A program made the translations under genes and the position numbers. DNA of 64,000 nucleotides, from assembly GCF_051401765.1 (NCBI RefSeq), contig NW_027480440.1, positions 5,394,001 to 5,458,000 on the forward strand, given 5' to 3'. Below the pieces are notes generated by a model that was not told the DNA's origin, made no database searches, and saw nothing but the letters and a program-made list of their open reading frames with translations. Below are positions 1 through 10,600 of this stretch, piece after piece (the stretch's first letter is position 1; each line of letters starts with the position of its first letter). This stretch comes from Calliopsis andreniformis. Lineage: Eukaryota > Arthropoda > Insecta > Hymenoptera > Andrenidae.

Positions 1-425
1 TGCAATCCTCAATCCTCAATCCTCAATCCTCAATCCGCAATCGGCAATCTTCAATCCTCCATACTCAACCTTCAATCCTCAATCCTCAATCCTAAAATTC
101 TCAGTCCTCAATATTCGACACACAACCCTCAACCACCAATCCTCAATACTCAACCATCAATGCTCAATTCTCAATACTCAATACAATATCCTGAATTCTC
201 AGTTTTCAATACCCAATCCTCAATCTTCAATATCCAAGTCTCCATCCACAAACATCTATTCTCATCACTCAACCCTCAACACTCAGTCCTCAATCTTCAA
301 TCCTCAATCCTCAATCCTCAAAGTTCAATTCTCAATACTCAATCTTCAACCCTCAATCCACAATCCTCAATACTCAATCCCGAATCCTCAACCCTGAATC
401 CTCAATCTTCCGCCCTCAGTCCTCA

Positions 426-437
426 ACAATCAATTGT
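426..437 (+). repeat. Short inverted repeat ACAATCAATTGT upstream of M2 cores (exemplar)
   Basis: ACAAT and ATTGT are reverse complements around a central CA, and the site contains CAATTG. The 12-mer starts 30 bases before the M2 core at 456. The same arrangement, as ACAATCAATTGT or ACAATCAGTTGT, precedes most other M2 cores, for example at 4,687 and 31,621. The G form keeps only a four-base stem. A few copies are altered, such as GCAATTAGTTGT near 12,364. It could be a protein-binding site or only a chance palindrome inherited with the module; nothing in the sequence decides this. Confidence 0.6.
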
Positions 438-455
438 CAATCCTCAATCCTCAAT

Positions 456-560
456 AGAATATCCTCAATTCACAGTTTTCAATACTCAATCACCATTCTT
501 CAATCTTCAAATCTCAATCCACAAACATCAATTCTCTACACTCAACCCTCAACACTCAGT
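456..560 (+). repeat. M2 core module, 15 heptads (exemplar of about 54)
   Basis: M2 reads AGAATATCNTCAATTCACAG at its start and ends CAACACTCAGT exactly 105 bases later. Other M2 starts: 1177, 4717, 5571, 6123, 10868, 11576, 11975, 12394, 13044, 13415, 16244, 16819, 17749, 19219, 20449, 21024, 21961, 22380, 23030, 23401, 26246, 26560, 27280, 27651, 30496, 30810, 31651, 32372, 34995, 37511, 39035, 40806, 41639, 42093, 43904, 47055, 47763, 48162, 48581, 49231, 49602, 52327, 53649, 54886, 55461, 56391, 56810, 57460, 57831, 59971, 61575, 62805 and 63380. Variants include AGATTAT (1177), TGAATAT (26246, 30496) and AGCATAT (39035). The right part, with CCACAAACATC and CTCATCACTCAACCC, is shared with M1. 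Confidence 0.88.
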
Positions 561-896
561 CCTCAATCTTCAATCCTCAATCCTCTATCCTCAACCTTCA
601 ATCCTCAATACACAATCTTCAATCCTCAATCCTCAATTCTCAGTCCTCAATACTCAATCCTCAATCGTGAATCCTCAATCCCCAATCCTCAATCTTCAAT
701 CCTCAATCCTCAATCCTCAATCCTCAATCCTCAATCCTCAGCCCTCAACCTTCAATCCTCAATACTCAATCTTCAATCCTCAATCCTCAATCCTCAATCC
801 TCAATCCTCAATCCTCAGTGCTCAATACTCAACGCACAACCCTCAACCGTCAATCCTCAATACTCAACCATCAATACTCAATTCTCAATACTCAAT

Positions 897-1001
897 AGAA
901 TATCCTGAATTCTCATGTTTCAGTACTCAATCCACAATATTCAATAGTCAAATCTCAATCCTCAAACATCAATTCTCAACACTCGATCCTCAACATTCAG
1001 T
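897..1001 (+). repeat. M3 core module, 15 heptads (exemplar of 19)
   Basis: M3 begins AGAATATCCTG, continues through TCATGGTTT-like and CCACAATATTCAATA segments, and ends CACTCAGT 105 bases after its start, followed by CCTCTCTCTTC. Other M3 starts: 4437, 5326, 10588, 11295, 16539, 18939, 20744, 32092, 40526, 41394, 46775, 47482, 52047, 53369, 55181, 59691, 61295 (AAAATAT) and 63100. It aligns heptad by heptad with M1 and M2 but carries ATTCAATAATCAAATC where the others carry CTTCAAATC-like sequence. Each M3 copy is followed by an M2 core. Cores 11295 and 47482 contain an 8-mer (AGAATGTT) that adds one base. Confidence 0.88.
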
Positions 1002-1281
1002 CCTCTCTCTTCAGTCTTCCATCATCAATCCTCTATCCTCAAGCGTCAATCCTCAATCCTCAATCCTCAACCCTCAATCCTCAGTCCTCAAACCTCAATT
1101 CCGAATCCTCAATCCTGAATCCTCAATCTTCATCCCTCAGTCCGCAACAATCAATTGTCAATCCTCTATCCTCAATAGATTATGTTCAATTCACAGTTTT
1201 CTATACTCAATCCCCAACCTTCAAGCTTCAAATCTCAATCCACAAACATCAATTCTCATCACTCAACCCTCAACACTCAGT
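897..1281 (+). repeat. M3-M2 dimer with 280-bp spacing (exemplar of 19)
   Basis: The M3 core at 897 and the M2 core at 1177 start 280 bases apart, exactly 40 heptads. Of the 19 M3 cores, 15 have an M2 core at exactly 280 bases. Two (11295 and 47482) are at 281 because of one 8-mer, and two (5326 and 41394) are at 245, five heptads short. The linker carries CTCTCTCTTC, then a GCGTC or AGAGTC variant, a TCCCGAATCC or TTCCGAATCC heptad pair, and the ACAATCA inverted repeat before M2. This looks like the oldest visible higher-order unit of the array. Confidence 0.87.
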
Positions 1282-1514
1282 CTTCAACCTTCAACCCTCA
1301 ATCCTCAACCCTCAATCGTCAATCCTCAATCCCCAATCCTCTATCGTCAATCGTCAACCCTCAATCCTCAATCCTCAATCCTCAATCCTCAATCTTCAAT
1401 CCTCAATACTCTATCTTCAATCTTCAATCCTCAGCCCTCAACCCTCAATCCTCAATGCGCAATCCTCAATCTTCAATCCTCAATACTCAATCTTCAATCC
1501 TCAATCCTCAATCC

Positions 1515-1522
1515 TGAAATCC
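1515..1522 (+). repeat. Register-shifting 8-mer TGAAATCC (exemplar)
   Basis: The 8-base unit TGAAATCC replaces a heptamer here and shifts the register by +1. It, or TAAAATCC, recurs just before TCAANCCTCAATATTCAACA at the head of most M1-bearing modules, for example near 3,683, 3,956, 16,448, 25,186, 51,957 and 59,600. Its fixed position shows it was copied as part of the module and did not arise independently at each place. Confidence 0.8.
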
Positions 1523-1604
1523 TCAACCCTCAATATTCAACACACAACCCTCAACCTTCAATCCTCAATACTCAACCGTCAATCCTCAATTCTCAATACT
1601 CAAT

Positions 1605-1709
1605 AGAATATCCTGAATTCTCAGTTGTCAATACCCAATCCTCAATCTTCAATATTCAAGTCTCCATCCACAAATATCTATTCTCATTACTCAACCCTCA
1701 ACCCTCAGT
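1605..1709 (+). repeat. M1 core module, 15 heptads (exemplar of about 22)
   Basis: M1 begins AGAATATCCTGAATTCTCAG, so it carries an EcoRI site (GAATTC), and ends CTCAGT 105 bases on. It is normally led by TGAAATCC or TAAAATCC and CAATATTCAACACACAACCC. Other M1 starts: 183 (ACAATAT), 3772, 4046, 7439, 10079, 18121, 18395, 25275, 25778, 29525, 30028, 31378, 32800, 37065, 39861, 40135, 43367, 46266, 52748, 60393 and 60667. The cores at 3772, 18121, 39861, 52748 and 60393 carry TTCTCTTTTTTC in place of TTCTCAGTTTTC. The core at 18121 and its D-block relatives also lose the EcoRI site (GTATTC). Confidence 0.88.
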
Positions 1710-2109
1710 CCTCATCGTCCATCCTCAATCCTCAATCCCCAATCCTCAATCTTCAATCCTCAATAATCAATCTCCAATCCTAGATCCTCAATCCCCAATC
1801 ATCAATCCTTAATCCTCAATCTTCAATCCTCAATCCCCAGTCCTCAATCCCCAATCCTCATTCTTCAATCCTCAATACTCAATCTTCAATCCTCAATCCT
1901 CAATCCTGAAATCCTCAATCCTCAATATTCAACACACAACCCTCAAACTTCAATCCTCAATACTCAACCATCAATCCTCATTCTCAATACTCAATCGTCA
2001 GCCTTCAATCCTCAACACTCAATCTTCAATCCTCAATCCTCAATCTTCAATTCTCAATCTTCGATCCTCAATACTGAATCTTCAATCCTCAATCCTCAAC
2101 CCTCAATCC

Positions 2110-2115
2110 TAATCC
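2110..2115 (+). repeat. Register-shifting 6-mer TAATCC (exemplar)
   Basis: TCAATCC, TAATCC, TCAATCC follow one another here, so one unit has lost a base and the register shifts by -1. The same 6-mer recurs near 2,922, 6,977, 9,626, 33,303, 34,114, 36,016, 36,602, 42,905, 45,812 and 51,629, always between CAACCCTCAATCC and TCAATCCTTAATCC. Other recurring 6-mers are TCGTCC (3536-3541), TCATAC (8209-8214), TCGGAC (near 4,390) and GCATCC (near 15,890). Confidence 0.78.
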
Positions 2116-5100
2116 TCAATCCTTAATCCTCAATCTTCAATCCTCAATACTCAATCTTCAATCCTCAATCCTGAATCCTCAATCCTCAATCCTCAATCCC
2201 CAATCAACAATCCTCAATCTTCAATACTCAAACCTCAATACTCAATCTGCAATCCTCAATACTCAATCCTCAATCCTCAATCGTTAATCCTCAAACCCCA
2301 ATCCTCTATCGTCAATACTCAATCCTCAACACTCAATCCTCAATCCTCAATCCTCAATCCGCAATCCTCAATCTTCAATTCTCAATACTCAATCTTCAAT
2401 CCTCAATCCTCAATCATGAAATCCTCAATCCTCAATATTCAACACACAACCCCCAAACTTCAATCCTCAATACTCAACCATCAATCCTCATTCTCAATAC
2501 TCAATCGTCAGCCTTCAATCCTCAACACTCAATCTTCAATCCTCAATCCTCAGTCCTCAAACCTCAATCCTCAATCCTCAATCCTCAATCATCAATCTTC
2601 AATCCTCAGTACTCAATCTTCAATCTTCAATCCTCAATCCTCAATCCTCAATCCTCAATCCGCAATCCTCAATCTTCAATTCTCAATACTCAATCTTCAA
2701 TCCTCAATCCTCAATCCTGAAATCCTCAATCCTCAATATTCAACACACAACCCTCAAACTTCAATCCTCAATACTCAACCATCAATCCTCATTCTCAATA
2801 CTCAATCGTCAGCCTTCAATCCTCAACACTCAATCTTCAATCCTCAATCCTCAATCTTCAATTCTCAATCTTCGATCCTCAATACTGAATCTTCAATCCT
2901 CAATCCTCAACCCTCAATCCTAATCCTCAATCCTTAATCCTCAATCTTCAATCCTCAATACTCAATCTTCAATCCTCAATCCTGAATCCTCAATCCTCAA
3001 TCCTCAATCCCCAATCAACAATCCTCAATCTTCAATACTCAAACCTCAATACTCAATCTGCAATCCTCAATACTCAATCCTCAATCCTCAATCGTTAATC
3101 CTCAAACCCCAATCCTCTATCGTCAATACTCAATCCTCAACACTCAATCCTCAATCCTCAATCCTCAATCCGCAATCCTCAATCCTCAATACTCAATCTT
3201 CAATCCTCAATTCTCAATCCTCAATCCTCAATCCTCATTCTTCAATCCTCAACACCCAATCCTCAATCTTCAATCCTCAATCCTCAATCCTCAATCGTCA
3301 ATCCTCACTCCCCAATCTTCTATCATCAATCCTCAATCCTCAATCATCAATCCTCAATCCTCAACACTCAATCTTCAATCCTCAATCCTCAGTCTTCAAT
3401 CCTCAATACTCAATCTTCAATCCTCAATCCTCAATACTCAATCCTCAATCTTCAATCCTCAATCCTCGATCCTCAATTCTCAATCCTCAATCCTCAATCC
3501 TCAGACCTCAAACATCAATACTCAACCCTCAGACCTCGTCCTCAATCCACAACCCTCAATCCTCAATCCTCAATCCTCAATCCTCAATCCTCAATCCTCA
3601 ATCCTCAATCCTCAATCCTCAATCCGTAATCCTCAATCTTCAATCCTCAATACTCAATCTTGAATCCTCAATCCTCAATCCTGAAATCCTCAACCCTCAA
3701 TATTCAACACACAACCCTCAACCTTCAATCCTCAATACTCAACCATCAATCCTCAATTCTCAATACTCAATAGAATATCCTGAATTCTCTTTTTTCAATA
3801 CTCAATCCTCAATCTTCAATCTTCAAGTCCCCACACACAAACATCAATTCTCATAACTCAACCCTCAACACTCAGTCCTCAATCCTCAACCCTCAGTCCT
3901 CAATACTCAATCCTCAGTCCTCAGTCCTGAATCTTCAATACTCAATCCTCAATCCTAAAATCCTCAATCCTCAATATTCAACACACAACCCTCAAACATC
4001 AATCCTCAATACTCAACCATCAATCCTCAATTCTCAATACTCAATAGAATATCCTGAATTCTCAGTTTTCAATACTCAATCCTCAATCTTCAATCTTCAA
4101 GTCTCCATCCACAAACATCTATTCTCATCACTCAGCCCTCAACACTCCGTCCGCAATCCTCAATCCTCAATCCTCAATCTTCAATCCTCAATAATCAATA
4201 TCCTATCCTGGATCCTCAATCCCCAATACTCAATCCTTAATACTCAATCTTCAATCCTCAATCCCCAGTCCTCAATCTTCAATCCTCAATGCTCAATACT
4301 CAATCCTCAATCCTCAGTCCTCAATCCTCAATCCTCAGTCCTCAATCCTCAATCCTCAATACTCAAACCTCAATCCTCAACCGTCAGTCCTCGGACTCAA
4401 TCCTCAACACTCAATCCTCAATTCTCAATACTCAATAGAATATCCTGGATTCTCATGGTTTAATACTCAATCCACAATATTCAATAATCAAATCTCAATC
4501 CTCAAACATCAATCCTCAGCTCTCAATCCACAACACTCAGTCCTCTCTCTTCAATCCTCCATCCTCAATCCTCAATCCTCAGGCGTCAATCCTCAATCCT
4601 CAATCCTAAACCCTCAACTCTCAATCCTCAAACCTCAATCCCGAATCCTCAATCCTGAATCCCCAATCTTCAGCCCTCTGTCCTCAACAATCAGTTGTCA
4701 ATCCTGAATCCTCAATAGAATATCATCAATTCACAGTTTTCAATACTCAATACTCAATCTGCAATCTTCAAATCTCTATCCACAAACATCAATTCTCATC
4801 ACTCAACCCTCAACACTCAGTCCCCAATCCTCAATCTTCAATCCGCAATCCTCAATCATCACTCCTCAATACTCAATCTTCAATCCTTAATCCTCAATCT
4901 TCAATCCGCAACCCTCAATTCTCAATCTTCGATCCTCAATACTGAATCTTCAATCCTCAATTCTGAATCCTCAATCCTCAATCCTCAATCCCCAATCAAC
5001 AATCCTCAATCTTCAATACTCAAACCTCAATACTCAATCTGCAATCCTCAATACTCAATCCTCAATCCCCAATCGTCAATCCTCAAACCCCAATCCTCTA

Positions 5101-7415
5101 TCATCAATACTCAATCCTCAATACTCAATCCTCAATCCTCAATACTCAACACACAACCCTCAACCATCAATCCTCAATACTCAACCTTCAATCATCAATA
5201 CTCAATCTTCAATCCTCAATCCTCAATCCTCAATCCGCAATCCTCAATCCTCAATATTCAACACAAAACCCACAACCATCAATTCTCAATACTCAACCAT
5301 CAGTCCTCAATTCTCAATACTCAATAGAATATCCTGAATACTCATGGTTCAGTACTCAATCCACAATATTCAATAATCAAATCTCAATCCTCAAACCTCA
5401 TTTCTCAACACTCAATCCTCAACCCTCAGTCCTCAAGAGTCAATCCTCCATCCTGAATACTCAAACCTCAATTCTCAGTCCTCAAACCTCAATCCCGAAT
5501 CCTCAGCTTTGAATCCTCAATCTTCAGCCCTCGGTCCTCAACAATCAATTGTCAATCCTCAATCCTCAATAGAATACCCTGAATTCACAGCATTCAATAC
5601 TCAATCACCATTCCTGAAACTTCAAATCTCAATCCACATACATCAACTCTCATCATTCAACCCTCAACACTCAGTCCTCAATCTTCAATACCCAATCCTC
5701 AATCCTCAATCTTCAATCCTCAATACACAATCTTCAATCCTCAATCCTCAATTCTCAGTCTTCAATACTCAATCCTCAATCCTCAATCCTCAATCCCCAA
5801 TCCTCAATCTTCAATCCTCAATCCTCAATCCTCAATCCTCAATCCCCAATCCTCAATCTTCAATCCTCAATCCTCGATCCTCAATTCTCAATCCTCAATC
5901 CTCAATCTTCAGACCTCAAACATCAATACTCAACCCTCAGTCCTCGTCCTCAATCCACAACCCTCAATCCTCAATCCTCAATCTTCACTCCTCAATCCTC
6001 AATCCTCAATCATCAATCCTCAATCCTCAGTCCTCAAACCTCAATCCTGAATCCTCAATCCTTAATCCTCATTCTTCAGCCCTCAGTCCTCAACAATCAG
6101 TTGTCAATCCTCAATCCTCAATAGAATATCATCAATTCACAGTTTTCAATACTCAATACTCAATCTGCAATCTTCAAATCTCTATCCACAAACATCAATT
6201 CTCTTCACTCAACCCTCAACACTCAGTCCCCAATCGTCAATCTTCTATCCTCAATCCTCAATCCTCAATCCTCAATCCTCAATCTTCAATCCTCAATACT
6301 CAATCTTCAATCCTCAATCCCCAATCCTCAATCCTCAATCCTCATTCTTCAATCCTCAATCCTGAATCCTCAATCCTCAATCCTCAATCTTCAATCCACA
6401 CACCTCAACCATCAATGCTCAATTCTCAATACTCAACAGAATATCCTGAATTCTCACTTTTCAATACTCAATCCCCAATCTTCAATCTTCAAATCTCAAT
6501 CCACAAACATCAATTATCATGACTCAACCCTCAACACTCACTCCTCAATCTTCAATCCTCAATCCTCAGTCCTGAATCGTCAATCCTCAATTCCCTATCC
6601 TCTATCATCAATCCTCAATCCTCAATCCTCAATCCTCAATCCGCAATCCTCAATCTTCAATTCTCAATACTCAATCTTCAATCCTCAATCCTCAATCATG
6701 AAATGCTCAATCCTCAATATTCAACACACAACCCTCAAACTTCAATCCTCAATACTCAACCATCAATCCTCATTCTCAATACTCAATCGTCAGCCTTCAA
6801 TCCTCAACACTCAATCTTCAATCCTCATTCCTCAATCTTCAATTCTCAATCTTCGATCCTCAATACTGAATCTTCAATCCTCAATCCTCAATCCCCTATC
6901 CTCAAGCCTCAATCCTTAATCCTCAATCTTCAATCCTCAGTCCCCAATCCTCAATCTTCAATCCTCAACCCTCAATCCTAATCCTCAATCCTTAATCCTC
7001 AATCTTCAATCCTCAATACTCAATCTACAACCCTCAATCCTGAATCCTCAATCCTCAATCCTCAATCCCCAATCAACAATCCTCAATCTTCAATACTCAA
7101 ACCTCAATACTCAATCTGCAATCCTCAATACTCGATCCTCAATCCTCAATCGTCAATCCTCAAACCCCAATCCTCTATCATCAATACTCAATCCTCAACA
7201 CTCAATCCTCAATCCTCAATCCTCAATCTTCAATCCTCAGTAATCAATCTTCTGTCTGCAATCCTCAATCCTCAATCCTCAATCCTCAATCCACAATCCG
7301 CAATCTTCAATCCTCCATACTCAATCTTCAATCCTCAATCCTCAATCCTAAAATCCTCAATCCTCAATATTCAACACACAACCCTCAACCACCAATCCTC
7401 AATACTCAACCATCA

Positions 7416-7646
7416 ATGCTCAATTCTCAATACTCAATAGAATATCCTGAATTCTCAGTTTTCAATACCCAATCCTCAATCCTCAATATTCAAGTCTCCA
7501 TCCACAAACATCTATTCTCATCACTCAACCCTCAACCCTCAGTCCTCATCCTCCATCCTCAATCCTCAATCCTCAATCCTCAATCTTCAATCCTCAATAA
7601 TCAACCTAAAATCCTAGATCCTCAATCCCCAATCATCAATCCTTAA
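7416..7646 (+). repeat. M1 submodule with AACCTAAAATCCTAGATCC tail, copy 1 of 5
   Basis: This 231-base segment starts ATGCTCAATTCTC just before the M1 core at 7439 and ends in the rare variants AACCTAAAATCC and CCTAGATCC. Near-identical copies lie at 10056-10286, 37042-37272, 43344-43574 and 46243-46473. All five are stop-free in the same frame, but this reflects recent copying and the stop-poor repeat; there is no promoter or coding signature. The copy at 37042 differs at two places (CATGCTCC and CCTCTATC). Confidence 0.8.
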
Positions 7647-10600
7647 TCCTCAATCTTCAATCCTCAATCCCCAGTCCTCAATCTTCAATCCTCAATGCTC
7701 AATCGTCAATCCTCAATCCTCAGCCCACAATCCTCAATTCTCAATCCTCAATCCTCAATCTTCAGACCTCAAACATCAATACTCAACCCTCAGTCCTCGT
7801 CCTCAATCCACAACCCTCAATCCTCAATTCTCAATCTTCAATCCTCAATCCTCAATCCTCAATCCTCAATCCTCAACCTTCAATCCTCAATACTCAATAT
7901 TGAATCCTCTATCCTCAATCCTCAATCCTCAATCCTCAATACCCATTCTTCAATCCTCAATACCAAATCCTCAATCTTCAACCCTCAATCCTCAATCCGC
8001 AATCCTCAATCTTCAATCCTCAATACTCAATCTTCAGTCCTTAATCCTCAATCTTCAATCCGCAACCCTCAATTCTCAATCTTCGATCCTCAATACTGAA
8101 TCTTCTATCCTCAATCCTCAATCCTCAATCTTCAATCCTCAACCCTTAATCCTCAATCTTCAACCCTCAGTCCCCAATCCTCAATCTACAATCCTCAATC
8201 CTCAATCCTCATACTCAATACTCAATCCTCAATCTTCAATACTCAATCCTTAATCCTCAGTCTTCAATCCTCAGTCCCCAATCCTCAATCTTCAATCCTC
8301 AATCCTCAATCCTCATACTCAATCCTCAATCCTCAATCATCAATCCTCAATACTCAATCTTCAATCCTCAATCCCGAATCCTCAATTTTCAATCCTCAAT
8401 CCTAAACCCTCAGTCCTCATCCTCAATTCTCAATTCTCAAACCTCAATTCTCAACCCCCAATCTTCAATCCTCAATAATCAATCTCCAATCCTAGATCCC
8501 CAATGCCCAATACTCAATCCTTAATCCTCAATCTTCAATCCTCAATCCCCGGTCCTCAATCTTAAATCCTCAATGCTCAATCTTCAATCTTCAATCCTCA
8601 ATCCTCAATCCTCAATCCTCAATCCTCAATCTTCAATCCTCAATACTCAATCTTCAATCCTCAATCCTCAACCCTCAATCCTCAATCCTCAATACTCAAT
8701 CGTCAGTCTTCAATCCTCAACACTCAATCTTCAATCCTCAATCCCCAATCCTCAATCCTCAATCCTCATTCTTCAATCCTCAATACCCAATCCTCAATCT
8801 TCAATCCTCAATCCTCAATCCTCAACTATCAATCCTCAGTCCTCAGTCCTCAGTCCTCAAACATCAATCCTTAACCATGAGCCCTCATCCTCAATCCTCA
8901 ATCCTCAATCCTCGATCCTCAATCCTCAATCTTCTATCTTCAATCCTCAATACTCAATCTTCAATCCTCAATCCTCAGTCCTCAAACCACAATTCTGAAT
9001 CCTCAATCCTGAATCCTCAATCTTCAATCCACACACCTCAACCATCAATGCTCAATTCTCAATACTCAACAGAATATCCTGAATTCTCAGTTTTCAATAC
9101 TCAATCCCCAATCTTCAATCTTCAAATCTCAATCCACAAACATCAATTCTCATGACTCAACCCTCAACACTCACTCCTCAATCTTCAATCCTCAATCCGC
9201 AGTCCTCAATCGTCAATCCTCAATTCCCTATCCTCTATCATCAATCCTCAATCCTCAATCCTCAATCCTCAATCCGCAATCCTCAATCTTCAATTCTCAA
9301 TACTCAATCTTCAATCCTCAATCCTCAATCATGAAATCCTCAATCCTCAATATTCAACACACAACCCTCAAACTTCAATCCTCAATACTCAACCATCAAT
9401 CCTCATTCTCAGTACTCAATCGTCAGCCTTCAATCCTCAACACTCAATCTTCAATCCTCATTCCTCAATCTTCAATTCTCAATCATCGATCCTCAATGCT
9501 GAATCTTCAATCCTCAATCCTCAATCCCCTATCCTCAAGCCTCAATCCTTAATCCTCAATCTTCAATCCTCAGTCCCCAATCCTCAGTCCCCAATCCTCA
9601 ATCTTCAATCCTCAACCCTCAATCCTAATCCTCAATCCTTAATCCTCAATCTTCAATCCTCAATACTCAATCTTCAACCCTCAATCCTGAATCCTCAATC
9701 CTCAATCCTCAATCCCCAATCAACAATCCTCAATCTTCAATACTCAAACCTCAATACTCAATCTGCAATCCTCAATACTCGATCCTCAATCCTCAATCGT
9801 CAATCCTCAAACCCCAATCCTCTATCATCAATACTCAATCCTCAACACTCAATCCTCAATCCTCAATCCTCAATCTTCAATCCTCAGTAATCAATCTTCT
9901 GTCTGCAATCCTCAATCCTCAATCCTCAATCCACAATCCGCAATCTTCAATCCTCCATACTCAATCTTCAATCTTCAATCCTCAATCCTAAAATCCTCAA
10001 TCCTCAATATTCAACACACAACGCTCAACCACCAATCCTCAATACTCAACCATCAATGCTCAATTCTCAATACTCAATAGAATATCCTGAATTCTCAGTT
10101 TTCAATACCCAATCCTCAATCCTCAATATTCAAGTCTCCATCCACAAACATCTATTCTCATCACTCAACCCTCAACCCTCAGTCCTCATCCTCCATCCTC
10201 AATCCTCAATCCTCAATCCTCAATCTTCAATCCTCAATAATCAACCTAAAATCCTAGATCCTCAATCCCCAATCATCAATCCTTAATCCTCAATCTTCAA
10301 TCCTCAATCCCCAGTCCTCAATCTTCAATCCTCAATGCTCAATCGTCAATCCTCAATCCTCAGTCCACAATCCTCAATCCTCAAACCTCAATCCTCAACC
10401 GTCAGTCCTCGTCATCAATCCACAACCCTCAATCCTCAATCCTCAACCTTCAATCATCAATACTCAATCTTCAATCCTCAATCCTCAATCCTCAATCCGC
10501 AATCCTCAATCCTCAATATTCAACACAAAACCCTCAACCATCAATTCTCAATACTCAACCATCAGTCCTCAATTCTCAATACTCAATAGAATATCCTGAA

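Larger units (their letters stand above)
1..3186 (+). repeat. Block A, copy 1 (left end cut by the window)
   Basis: This block recurs at 31196-34381, offset 31,195. I found five single-base differences between the copies: positions 330, 665, 1057, 2633 and 2738 of this copy. Its left part holds five 105-bp cores starting at 183, 456, 897, 1177 and 1605. Its right part (about 1,900 on) is built from a GAAATCC-led module ending in TCGTCAGCCTTC, present at about 1,914, 2,419 and 2,727. The block ends abruptly at about 3,182, where it joins block B. In copy 2 the same point instead continues into further copies of the right-hand module. The true left edge lies outside the window. Confidence 0.9.

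Noticed and set aside
426..437. Inverted repeats as attachment sites or terminators
   Set aside because: Stems are only four to five bases, there is no T-run or neighbouring gene, and the motif travels with the M2 module.
160..1812. 550-codon forward open frame as a repeat protein gene
   Set aside because: Same reason; a second frame (1182-1517) is open over the same bases, and the near-identical copy at 31196 on is extended only because it has more upstream heptads without a stop.
2416..2937. ATGAAATCC-led frames (2416, 33611, 34422, 35527, 36324) as a small gene family
   Set aside because: The ATG comes from a CTGAAATCC to ATGAAATCC change inside a register-shifting 8-mer, and the similarity follows from copying of the whole block including stops and non-coding flanks.
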